From Coccinella septempunctata (taxonomy: Eukaryota; Arthropoda; Insecta; Coleoptera; Coccinellidae): a stretch of 64,000 nt of DNA. Position 1 is the first letter of the stretch. Every line of letters begins with the position of its first letter. The notes beneath the pieces were generated by a model. It worked only from the letters and a program-made list of their open reading frames with translations, had not been told where the DNA came from and did no database searches. A program made the translations under genes and the position numbers. Where the stretch lies: NCBI RefSeq assembly GCF_907165205.1, contig NC_058198.1:21699240-21763239 (forward strand), given 5' to 3'. This document shows, one piece after another, positions 1-9,572 of the stretch.

Positions 1-107
1 CCCTTCACAGTTTTATCAAGAAAATGTCTAGTACTTGGTGAGATAATACAACTGATTCATTATTATGTAATACTTCTTGATATATTTTAAATTTCGGCGT
101 TGATATT

Positions 108-945
108 TTGTACGACAAAAAAAGAAAACGCACCAAAAATACTAGTCGCGAACAAATAGAAATTTATGTGCAAGCGATGGAGAATGATTATGTTCTCCGG
201 AGCAATACAATAAATCCGACGTTGGTAGCCACTTATCTCCAAGATAAGTGGGACCAGTTGTCTCTCCAACTAAATTCCGTTGGGGATGGTCCAGATTTGA
301 CAGTAGATGAATGGAAAAAGGTAATTGTTTACATAAATAAAGTGCAGACTGCAGATCATATACAGATTGTAGAATATTCCAGAGGTTCGCTGACTGGAAA
401 TGTGCTGTGAAGGCAAAAAAAGGAAAATAGACGCTCATCGTTCCAAGACTGGAGGTGGTCCAATGACACAGACGTCATTATCCTTTTTAGAAGAGAGAGC
501 ATTAGATGTTTGGGGTCGAGTGACAGTAGAAGGTACGGATGTTACAAGATATGAAGGAATAAATGTTGAGCTGCAAGAAAGCTTCATTATTGACTTGTCA
601 GATCTGAATGAGAGCCCAATCAATGTAACAGAAAAACATAAGACAGGAAAGGTAAACAACGACGATGCAGAGGAGGTGGAAAACAAGACAGAATTAAGGA
701 AAAACAAAATCAGAAACAGGCGAAAAAATAAAGAGAAACCATTATCAGCTTTGGCTGAAAACTTACTCAAAATGAGTGAGGAACACAAAGAAAATCAAAA
801 AGAGCTGGTAGATGTCATAAAGACATTGTCCAATGATTATCTTTCCTTGCAGAAAAGAAAATTGGACTTTCAGATTAGAAAATCCAAATTTTTGCATCCA
901 GATTCAAAATGGACTGAAATTGAAAATTTTACGTTTATTATTTGA
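108..945 (+). CDS. Harbinger-associated Myb/SANT-like DNA-binding protein
   Basis: Two reading-frame blocks join through a short intron: GT donor at 321 (AAAAAG|gtaatt) and AG acceptor ending at 382 (attccag|AGG). The N-terminal block has the SANT-like helices of the zeste/Myb regulatory family (an REQIEIYVQAMEND stretch, then a QDKWDQLSLQLN stretch, then a TVDEWKK stretch that continues after splicing). The C-terminal half is lysine-rich and probably coiled coil. In PIF/Harbinger transposons this second protein binds element ends and helps carry the transposase into the nucleus. The divergent transposase gene just downstream on the other strand fits that pairing. No ATG precedes the Myb block in frame (a stop lies at 78-80; the first in-frame ATG is about 177), so the true start is either an unseen exon or lost. 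Confidence 0.72.
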
Positions 946-1159
946 TTTTTGTAGTAAAAATTTGCGAAACTAGTCAATTTAACAATTTTTGTCATATTAG
1001 ATTTATGTTTGTTAATAACAAGTACAGATTGATTTTCCATGTTGAATTTATTTTCTCAAATTTCAAGTTCTTAGTCACTTATGTTTTTATGTTGTTTATC
1101 AATCAAATAATGCTTGTCTCATAATAAGTAACTGCAACAAGGCCTGAAACCAAGGATTA

Positions 1160-2486
1160 TTAAAATTTGTATTCATCAGTTAGTTTTAGAAACGCACCAT
1201 CATTTTCATGATTTCTCATTTCAACGTTAACATCAGTCATATTGGCTGCTTTAGCAATATTGTGTAATACACAACAGGAATAAATAATTTTCGCAGCCTG
1301 AGTTGGGTGGTACATTGATGTTCTCAATCTAGATATACATCTGAATCTCCCTTTTAAAATTCCCTTAGTTCGTTCAATGGTATTCCTTAGAGAATTTAAG
1401 TTATTATTGAATATTTGCTCTTCATTACTGCTAGGATTGGCAATTGGAGTGAAGAGCCATGGTTCAAGGGGGTAACCACTATCACCTAGAAATTTTTTTG
1501 TTATTCATATTGTTTTACATTATATGTTATTGCACCAACCAATCAAATGTATATTTGTAGCACCTGCCTCATGTTGTTGCTGTAGGTAGTTCCTGATTGA
1601 ACTCATTTGCCAAACAGCAGAATCATGTACCGAGCCAGGAAAGCGAGCATTAACAGCCAATATTTTACAATCAGCATCTGAAATCTGAAGAATATGTAAT
1701 AAATATGTGTAATTACTTGTATGAAACAAACAACCATCTCCTTAAAAAAAATTCAAAAGTTACCAGCATGACATTAATGGAATGTTTTCCTTTCCTTTCC
1801 TTTCTTGTTCCTTTTATACACAAATGATGGATGTGAATCGTCATTTTCAGGAGGTGCTAAAATTTCCACATGAGTTCCATCTACAGCTCCTATAATATCT
1901 CTGAACCCAAATTTCATGAAGAATCTGCAAAGAAATGAATTACAAATTATTATGGTGCTATTCTACCAAAATTATATAATATTTGTGAAAGTTATTTCTA
2001 TATAATGTGAAAAGGTTTTCTTACCCCTGTTTGACAAGTCTAATCGACTGCTCAACAGCAGGAAACTGTACCCAAGTGGGTAATAGGTGCTCAGTAATTG
2101 ATGAGCAAATTTCTCTTACTGCCCTACTAACTGCAGGTACACTTTGCTGATAACCATGTATTTGAGCCAACAGAATTCTGAAAAGACCCTGTGGCCAAAA
2201 GAGTAATCAACACCTTAAATGTTTATGTGATTAATCAGTTATTCCTAAACCCAAGGAAAGAAGGTAATTACTTTTTTGGGTAATGGAATGGCATTAGCAT
2301 TCCTTCTTCCTTCTGTAAAGAATGTATCACATCTATCGTACTTTGTTTGTTCAATCTGAACATTCTGATGAACTGTACATCCGGCATTTCAAATGGGTCC
2401 ATTTGATCTCGCAACCGTTTTCTTTGGGCCCTCATGAAGTTTCTGAATAAATAAAAATCATTTATATAATGTGAATTATTGTACAA
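1160..2486 (-). CDS. HARBI1-like PIF/Harbinger transposase, multi-exon
   Basis: Five minus-strand coding blocks with consistent splice sites run from about 2443-2486 down to a TAA at 1160-1162. Approximate blocks: 2443-2271 (QMDPFEMPDVQFIRMF), 2190-2025 (ILLAQIHGYQQSVPAVSRAV), 1924-1785 (GAVDGTHVEI, carrying the first catalytic Asp), 1690-1537 (NARFPGSVHDSAVW, the second Asp region), and 1487-1160 (GDSGYPLEPW, then the C-terminal CCVLHN motif). This is the expected order for a DDE nuclease of the PIF/Harbinger superfamily. The join HLI|GDSGYP across the intron near 1488-1536 keeps frame. All key motifs survive and I see no stop inside the coding blocks, so it may be recently active. Terminal inverted repeats and a 3-bp target duplication were not identified by eye; the left end may lie before base 1. 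Confidence 0.8.
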
Positions 2487-2499
2487 TGATACTTACCTG

Positions 2500-2960
2500 T
2501 TGTGATTTTCTTCCAATAATAATCCAATAAACAAAGTCATATGATCATTATTCATAATTGAAGTTGGAATTACAAAATAACAACCAAAAATAAATGAACT
2601 TTGGGTATAGAAATATATATTCTATGTGAATATTATACTCTATAATCTTTGTTTGCGATCACCTGTCGAATACTCGTAAATATTTACGGATTCCTGTTAG
2701 CTACAGATTACTAAAACTAGTCTAGAATTGCAATTGTCCTGTAATCTTATGAAAAGTTACAGATTGGCTTACAGATGAAAGCAGAATACCACCATTAGCC
2801 TAAGATACATGTATCGCAGAATTTCTCTCTGGGTGTTCTTATTCCAATGTCACTAAATATAAATACAATGAGTCAGAAAACATTTCTTTCCAACAAAATG
2901 AAGAACAAACCCGATGATAGTACAATCCTTTCATCAGTCAAATCTGCAGTTTGTGAAAAT
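2500..2960. other. No recognised gene
   Basis: AT-rich sequence between the Harbinger transposase and the next exon-like block. It probably includes the right end of the Harbinger element, but no terminal repeat could be fixed by eye. Confidence 0.4.
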
Positions 2961-2963
2961 GAA

Positions 2964-3230
2964 TCATGGAAAATCATTATTAGCACAATGAATATTTAGG
3001 TATCCCATCACCAAACCATCACCAAAATTCGTGATGTATATCTGTACAACGAAGCCATAAATGTCCTCGCCATCAACATTCATATGCGTCTGATTTACTG
3101 TACTGTTATCTCTGATTGCAATCCACTGAATGTACGGCTCAAGATCTGCTATTATTGGACACGTGAGGTTAACAGTGGTGTTCACAAATCCTGTTATGTC
3201 TCTGGTGTATTCACTGATTCGATTTTGTTT
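2964..3230 (-). CDS. Possible Ig-like domain exon, partial
   Basis: An open minus-strand stretch of about 85 codons reads like one immunoglobulin-type domain: a TVNLTCPI strand with the first Cys, then YIQWIAI with the core Trp, an asparagine-rich loop with several N-x-S/T glycosylation sequons, and a YLNIHCANN end with the second Cys in the usual C-terminal position. I cannot name the parent protein. It ends at a stop near 2963 and its upstream exon is not visible. It may be a leftover exon of a host surface protein or a chance open frame. The Cys-Trp-Cys spacing is the only real support. Confidence 0.3.
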   Translation of the reverse strand, partial: KQNRISEYTRDITGFVNTTVNLTCPIIADLEPYIQWIAIRDNSTVNQTHMNVDGEDIYGFVVQIYITNFGDGLVMGYLNIHCANNDFP

Positions 3231-3240
3231 TAAATTTCGT

Positions 3241-3262
3241 GGGGATATGGGATCAGTTTTCG
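3241..3262. repeat. Left arm of a distant 21-22 bp inverted repeat
   Basis: The stretch ggggatatgggatcag plus TTTTCG is matched in reverse complement at 11613-11633, with one base of length difference. The pair brackets the two minus-strand LINEs. Confidence 0.55.
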
Positions 3263-3479
3263 TTTGTAGGTAGCGCTGGTTAGAATTTGACTGAGCATTG
3301 TCAATTGATATTTGAAAATAATTTGAATATTTTCCTACGACTTATAGTTATATATAGTTATAGTAAGAAGGGGTTACAGTTCACTGCGACTTTAAGGTCT
3401 ATTGTGTCCCCTAACAGAGCTGTTTTCATCGCGCCCTTTACAGCTCGCCCACCAGATCCAGAGATCTGATGAAATCCAA

Positions 3480-5479
3480 TATCTGGGACGGCTTCAACGA
3501 GGATAATTCCCCACTCCTACAAGTTTCTCGTCCAAAGCACTCTTTCCTTTGGCTCGTAATGGCAAAGCATTACGTAACCAGGTGAATAGGAGTTTCCTCC
3601 TCCTCCCCACAGAATCTATACTCGTCAGTGTCCGACAAACCCATTCTCAACAGATGCTTCTTTAGGCGACAATGTCCTGTGAGAAAGCTAGTGAGTAGGT
3701 GTAGTTGGTTCTTACTGAGGTCCAGATATTTTTTGGATCTAGCAGTTTCAAAGTTCCAAAGGAACTTTTTGGAGTGATCCATTCCTGGGAGATTCCGCCA
3801 GAGTTTTTCCCTTTCGGCTTTCTCCTTCTCCATAAATTCCTTCTTGTAGGTGCATTTTCCTATACCACAGAAGGGTTCTGGGCCAGAGAGTGGCGTTTGT
3901 GCGCTCTCTCTGGCAAGTGTATTGGCCTTCTCGTTTCCTACGATTCACGAGTGACCGGGAACCCAGAATAAAGAGACCTTATTTTTCTTGCCTACATCAT
4001 TGAGTTTATTCCGGCACTCCCAAATCAGCTTTGAATCAATGACATAGGAGCTCAGTGCCTTTACGGCAGCTTGACTATCTGTATGAATAGCTATATCACA
4101 CTTCTGATAGTTTCTTTCTAGATTTACATCTAGGCATCTTTCGATTGCCAGTATTTCCGTTTGAAGGACGCTTGTACAGGAGCCTAACGATAGTGCACAC
4201 TTGGTACTTGCCCCGTAAATCCCAGCGCCAGCTCCTGTAGCGGTTTTAGAACCATCTGGAAAATGACGCCATTTTAATGTATTTTCTTTAAGATTGTAGT
4301 CGGTGTACTCCCGTTACCAATCTCTTCTTTTACTTAGCATTGTACTGAAATTTTTCTCAATGCTTACTTTCTTGATCATTAAGTCACTGGGAAGGTTTGC
4401 AGATGAGATGTAGTCGTTCAGGGAGGACCAAACTCTCTGACTCTTGATTCTCTCGTTACCTGTTCCTTCCTTAGATAATCTGAGGATGGCCTCATGAGCT
4501 ACCCTATCAATCACTAGATGTAGAGGTGTGAGGTCTGTGATGATCTCAAGCGCCCTAGTTGGACACGTCCTCATGGCTCCTGTGATGCACACACAGGCAA
4601 GCCTCTGTCGAGCATTCTCCTCGTACTTACCTGACGTGCCTTAGCAAACCAGGCTACTGCCCCATATGTGATTATAGGTCTTACAATCATGACGTACGTC
4701 CATCGCAGTATTTTTGGGTTACAACTCCAATTCCTGCCGCATAGACGTCTGCACACCATCAGAGCCCTTGTAGCTTTGCCAGTAGCATTATCAACATGCT
4801 TATTCCACAGAAGTTTGCTATCCAGGGTTATTCCTAGGTATTTGACTTCAGACCCCCACTCCAAGATATTACCGTTTAATGTTAACGTCTTCATGGCTGG
4901 AAGGTTCCTTTTCCGAGTGAACGGAACTACTGAGGTCTTGGTTGGGTTAACGTTCAGCCCCACAGACAAGCACCATTGCTCAATAATTCTAAGGCCCTTC
5001 TGCATTAGGTCGCAGAGAATGCCTTCGAATTTTCCTCTAATTATCAGGACTATGTCATCAGCATAGCCTACACATTCGAAGCCGAGCTCCGTTAGCCTGT
5101 GTAGAATTTCATCTACTACTAGACTCCATAAGAGGGGAGATATTACCCCTCCCTGAGATGTTCCACGAGTAGCTTTGACAAAGACGGTTTCATCGCTCAT
5201 CGATGTCTCAGCTATTCTCGTCGTTAACACCTCATACATCCACTTTAAAATGGTATCATTCACTCCTCGCCTCTTAAGTGCATCTCTGACAGACACGTGT
5301 GTTGTGTTGTCAAAGGCCCCAGATACATCCAGGAAGGCACACATGGCGATCTCTTTGTTGTTCAGGGTTCTCTGGATGACTTCAGTCAACTGATACAGGG
5401 CGCTTTCCGTTGAACGTCCCGCCCTGTAAGCATGCTGACAATTGTGAAGTGGTATTTTCTCCAGATACTCCGTTCTTAT
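3480..5479 (-). pseudogene. R1/I-type LINE ORF2, C-terminal half: RT palm, RNase H, Cys/His tail
   Basis: From 5479 downwards the frame opens with NCQHAYRAGRSTES (RT domain 2), then the AFLDVSGAFDN palm strand with a catalytic Asp, the GTSQGGVISPLLW motif and the GYADDIVLI catalytic box near 5050. A frameshift near 4590 precedes the CITGAMRTCPT connector. RNase H follows: a PDGSKT block, TEILAIERCL with its Glu, HTDSQAAVKAL with its Asp, and WVPGHS followed by a stop. The tail ends with a Cys/His region (YRFCGEEEETPIH) at about 3590. RNase H would remove the RNA strand during target-primed synthesis. Stops and frame changes at about 4590, 4313 and 3950 show the gene is dead. Confidence 0.8.
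5465..5479. repeat. Left target-site duplication of the Penelope insertion
   Basis: ATACTCCGTTCTTAT here is repeated exactly at 6909-6923 on the other side of the Penelope-like element. Both copies belong to the host LINE reverse-transcriptase gene, encoding IRTEY on the minus strand. Confidence 0.85.
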
Positions 5480-6908
5480 TTTCCCTCTCTTTAAAAGATA
5501 TGTCGATGATATATTTACAATTTTACCCCATGACAAAATAAATGATACCGTGGGTGTAATCAATAATTTCCATCCAAGATTGCAATTCACCGTGAAAATA
5601 GAATCTAATGGGAGCTTGGCTTTCCTGGACGTGGAAGTAATTAGGGATGGGGTCTCTCTTATAACCCGATGGTATAACAAACCAACTTTCTCCGGAAGAG
5701 TACTTAACTTTTACTCTCACCATCCTTTCTCCCACAAAGTGAACATTATTAACAATATGAAAAGTAGAGCCCTTCAATTCTCTCACGAAAGTTTCCACAG
5801 CAACGTACTAAAAAAGATCAACAATATTCTAATGGAAAATAACTACCCAAAATCGATGATCAAGAGAATTTTCGAAGCAAACCCACCAACGGAAAATAAA
5901 CCTAACACTGAAGAAATAAAACACTATAAGATTACCTACATCAATTCTCTCTCCGAGAGAGTAAGTCAGGTTCTGAAAAAGAACAAAGATAACATATCCA
6001 TCGCAATGAGACCGGAAAATACAAATAAGGCGTTTTTTTCCAAGCTTGAGTCGTCCACCCCCAAGGATCAATTGTCTAATATAATTTACAAGATATCTTG
6101 TCTAGATTGTAATGGCATTTACATCGGCCAGACAGGAAGATATCTTAAAACGAGAATCTCAGAACACATGAGAGATGCAAAAAATATTTTGAATTCCCTA
6201 AAACGAAAAGAGAATAACACAGCTCTGGCCGACCACGTACTCGAAAAACTCCACCGGTTCGATTCCGAAAACCCCACGATAACAGGATATCAAAAAATCA
6301 TTAAGAAAAGACTGCTACACGAGATGACATGCATCAAAGGAAACAAAAACTCCATCAACAAAAGGTCCGACATCGACAATCTCAATTCATGCTACTTCGG
6401 CCTGATCGACAAGATGCAAAAGTTGGGACATTGAAATATGGAAATTCAGACAGCTTTGTTAGTTTCATAGTCATTACGGAGGAGTTTATATTATTTCCAC
6501 CCTGTGACATGCCACCAATCTTCTTTTACCTTTTTATTCCCAACACATGGGGAATTCCTATCACCGACCGTTTATTTACATGTTTTCAGTCGTGATCGAT
6601 GCTCTCCTACTGCTGGTATGTTCAATTCCACCGCACTGTGTTTTTCTTCGAATTTGAAAGTGAAAACACGGAAAACCAGAAAATAATGTAAGTTCTAGAA
6701 AGTTGTTTTTATGTACGTACTGTATGTCACGTAATTTTAAGTCACGCTCTATGTTTGTGATATTCTGTATTGTTCGTTCCAGAGCCCTGAAGATGGTCTA
6801 AATATAGACTTAAACTGTCGGCATTTTATTGAGTTGGTTTTCTTTAAAACCCTTCTAGACCTTTAAGCCCATCATCAATTCAATTAATCAACAGAGGTCA
6901 TTAACTAC
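5480..6908 (+). mobile_element. Penelope-like retroelement, 5' truncated
   Basis: The plus-strand insert is about 1.43 kb, bounded by perfect 15-bp direct repeats. It carries the C-terminal part of a Penelope reverse transcriptase, a GIY-YIG endonuclease and a 3' untranslated tail of about 470 bp. The missing upstream RT domains show 5' truncation, typical of this class. The insertion lies in the opposite orientation to the LINE it interrupts. Confidence 0.85.
5481..6434 (+). pseudogene. Penelope RT (C-terminal part) plus GIY-YIG endonuclease
   Basis: The open frame starts inside the insert rather than at an initiator codon. It begins with FKRYVDDIF near 5490-5516, the YxDD catalytic box of RT, then the SLAFLDVEV and RWYNKPTFSGRVLNFYSHHP blocks characteristic of the Penelope RT thumb. 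The last ~110 residues hold the GIY-YIG nuclease: a CNGIYIGQTGR segment with the family Tyr/Ile/Gly spacing, then the TRISEHMRDA helix with the conserved Arg and His, and a later ENPTITGYQK segment. The nuclease would nick target DNA for cDNA priming. The reading frame is uninterrupted to the TGA at 6432-6434, so this copy is young, but the N-terminal RT half is absent and it cannot move by itself. Confidence 0.85.
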
Positions 6909-6923
6909 ATACTCCGTTCTTAT
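6909..6923. repeat. Right target-site duplication of the Penelope insertion
   Basis: Exact second copy of ATACTCCGTTCTTAT, 15 bp. See the left copy at 5465-5479. Confidence 0.85.
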
Positions 6924-8470
6924 GTAGTTATCCACTACTTTCTCTATCGTTTTAAGAAGAAACGATGTTAAGCAAATGGGTCTAAAGGATCGAGGGTCAG
7001 TCCCGTCCTTTTTCCCTACTTTTGGAATGAAGGTAACTCTTGCCCTTCTCCATCTTCTAGGTATTTGACCCAATGCCAAGCTGCTCATTGTGATATTTAG
7101 TAGATGAGGGAGGATCTCCTCCACTCCTTTCTGCAGGAGTATCGGAAACACCCCATCTACTCCTGGGGATTTATACGGCTGAAAGGTGCTTGTGGCCCAT
7201 TCAAGTCGTTGCCTTGTGAATATTTTCTTAGCAATGTCCCAGTCCTCCTTGCGGGAGTTCTTGTTGTACTTCATTGCTGTTTCAGTATTATCTATTGGTT
7301 CACTACCTGGGAAGTGTGTTTTGAGAAGAAGACTGGCTCGTTCCTTCTCTCCTTCAGTGTAAGAACCATCTGGCTTCTTAAGCGACATAATGGGGTTAGT
7401 TCCCCCTTTTGCCATGACCTTCTGAAGTCTGGCTGCTGTGGGAGTGGAAGTGATATTTTCATAAAAGGCTTGAAAATTAAGTCTTTTGGCCTTCCTGATC
7501 TCCTTGTTGTACTGAGTATACCCTTGCCAGGTACTGTGTCGTTTGGCTCTGTTGAAGAGCCGACGGACTTCCTTTCGAAGGTTTGACAGGTTGTCATTCC
7601 ACCAAGGAGTTTCTTTACTTGATCGAGCCTTGGTCAATGGGCAGCTATAGTGAAATACCTCCATCATTGCATCACTTACCTGCTCTACATGTTGCTCAAA
7701 ATCGTAATGACGGTGTTTTTCCCGCCCTATTCCGATTTGTTCTAAATTATTCTTCAGATTGCTTCTGTAAAGAAACCAATCTGTCAAGGGGGGCGAGGTT
7801 ATATCTCCCCCCACCTTGAACTCGATAATTCTATGATCAGAGAGTGAAGGTTCATTCATCACTCTCCAGGAAGTGACATTTTTCCTGGCAGCGACATTAA
7901 CAATTGTCTCGTCCAGGAACTCTTCTCTCGCTCTCGTGACAAAAGTTGGTGTAGTCCCCACATTTAATGTCTCGAGATTGTTAGCTAAGAGATATTCAAG
8001 CAAGCACTCACCTCTAGCGTTGTTGTTCGTGCTTCCCCAAATGATGTTATGTGCGTTGGCATCACATCCAATTATAATTGGCAACTTCCTGCTGTTGCAG
8101 TATCGTACTAGCCGCTGTACTTCCTCTGGCGGTGTAATTGGCCCATCTCCAGCGAAGTATGCAGATGCTATGACAATGTCCCGGTCAATGCCCCCAACGT
8201 TGAGGTGTACCATGATTGGAATCAGGTCCCGAGACATGTATTCTGAAACACAAATATACTTAATGTTGCTTCTTATGAGCACACAGGCACGTGGAGATAC
8301 CTGCCTCTGGTCATAAATCAGTTTTGAGTCTTTGCATGCCAATCCTGAGATTTGGCCTTCTTTGTTGATCTAGGGTTCCTGGATCAGAGCAATGCCTAAT
8401 TGCATCCTCGCAAATAACCTTGCAACCACTGCTGAAGAACCCTTCGCGTGATGCAGGTTCACTTGCACTA
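6909..8470 (-). pseudogene. R1/I-type LINE ORF2, N-terminal half: APE endonuclease and RT start
   Basis: On the minus strand from about 8470 the frame starts with NLHHAKGSSA, then IALIQEP followed by a stop where these endonucleases normally have Trp, then INKEGQISGLACKDSK. The open part (8342 downwards) contains the remaining APE motifs: IIGCDANAHN, ending with the SDHRIIEF box. A linker (TPWWNDNLSNLRKEVRRLF) leads into RT domain 0/1 (YKSPGVDGVFPILLQ, RRARVTFIPKVGK, RSFRPICLTSFLLK). The endonuclease nicks genomic DNA to prime reverse transcription. The stop at QEP and the Penelope insertion at the other end both inactivate it. Confidence 0.82.
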
Positions 8471-8527
8471 CTTTCGAGAAGATGCAGTGGTTGTTTTGGG
8501 GTGAGGGACATTGGTTACCCCGTCCCT

Positions 8528-8779
8528 TTACGTCCCCTCCTCCATCTTCTCCTGTTCCTCCTCCGATTCCTTACGGTGTTCTTCCCTTTCGGAATCCGAG
8601 AAGGCACTCACGGACAGCTGACAGCTACGCCCAGCCGCCAGGGAGGCAGAGGGAATCTCCGCCGCCATAGGCGCCCCGGCAGAGCCAACAGCTTGACCCA
8701 GACTTGAGTCTGCCCCTTCTCCCTGCACCTCGGGTTCCCGGGATGTGGAGGGCATCTCCACATCCACTGAACCCTCCAC
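8528..8779 (-). pseudogene. Possible LINE ORF1 remnant
   Basis: An 83-codon minus-strand frame, rich in Ser, Glu, Gly and Ala, lies just upstream of the LINE endonuclease and in its orientation. It ends in a charged SDSEREEHRKESEEEQEK segment that could form a coiled coil. Position and local GC content fit the N-terminal part of an R1/I-type ORF1, but no zinc knuckle is visible, so the assignment rests mainly on context. Confidence 0.35.
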
Positions 8780-8799
8780 AGGGACATACTTACTCTTTA

Positions 8800-9330
8800 C
8801 GACTTATACGAATATGTTGTATTTATGAACGATTATTGGTGTGTGAATTTGTATAACTTTCGAGAAAGGGTATAGAACATTCATTTTTTTATTCAACATG
8901 TTGTTCAGTAAGTTTTCTGTATGGACGATCAAGAATTACAGCTGAGAATTCGGTGTTGTTGGAATTTTAGGCAGAACCAAATCAGATGAACGGGATGGAT
9001 CGGGACGGATATAGCTAAGTTTTATGGCAACTCCAGCAATATTTCGAAGAAACTGTATTGGAAATAAGTAATGTGAATTGTGAGCATGTATTGAGAATCA
9101 GAAATTGATAAATCTATTCGAGTCTGTTCTTCAAATATTCTTCCTGAGTAGATATAGTGAAATTTTCCTTTCCGTTAACTGAATATATTGGATATTTGAC
9201 CAATCAACTGTGTTTTATTAAAATCATATTGAATTATCCCCCTCACGAATTCAAGTTGTCAAACGGAAATTATTTTGAAGAAGAACAGTAAATACACCTT
9301 CGAACCCTTATTCGATGGTGTTGAAATTTA
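8800..9330. other. No recognised gene
   Basis: AT-rich spacer between two LINEs of the same orientation. No open frame, repeat or hairpin stood out. Confidence 0.5.
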
Positions 9331-9347
9331 TTTATTTATTTATTTAT
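9331..9347. repeat. (TTTA)n tail of the minus-strand LINE
   Basis: Tandem ATTT units at the 3' end of the LINE to the right. On the minus strand this is an (AAAT)n tail, the usual terminus of several jockey/CR1-like families. Confidence 0.7.
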
Positions 9348-9572
9348 GCTAAGGGGTTACATACAGATCTAGTGATCCAAAAATAGAACCCTCTATTTAA
9401 ATTTAGTGGGTTGTGAATAAAATACAATAAAACTAAAACATCAATCAGTGATCAATACAAAGCAAAAAAAACATTATTCGCACATAGGTAAACACAGATA
9501 AATACTACCAGCGGCTCGTGAGAAGGACACAGTTCCACAGTTCATAACACTTAAGCCTGTATGGCCTTGCGT

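Larger units (their letters stand above)
3263..8790 (-). mobile_element. R1/I-type non-LTR retrotransposon, decayed, split by a Penelope insertion
   Basis: Reading the minus strand from right to left gives a possible ORF1 remnant, an APE-type endonuclease, reverse transcriptase, RNase H and a Cys/His tail, the order seen in R1/I/LOA-type LINEs. The element is interrupted at 5480-6908 by a Penelope-like element. Outside that insertion the RT frame on the two sides matches exactly across a 15-bp target duplication. Several stops and frameshifts make it inactive. The 3' end is not sharply defined; it lies between about 3240 and 3480. Confidence 0.8.
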
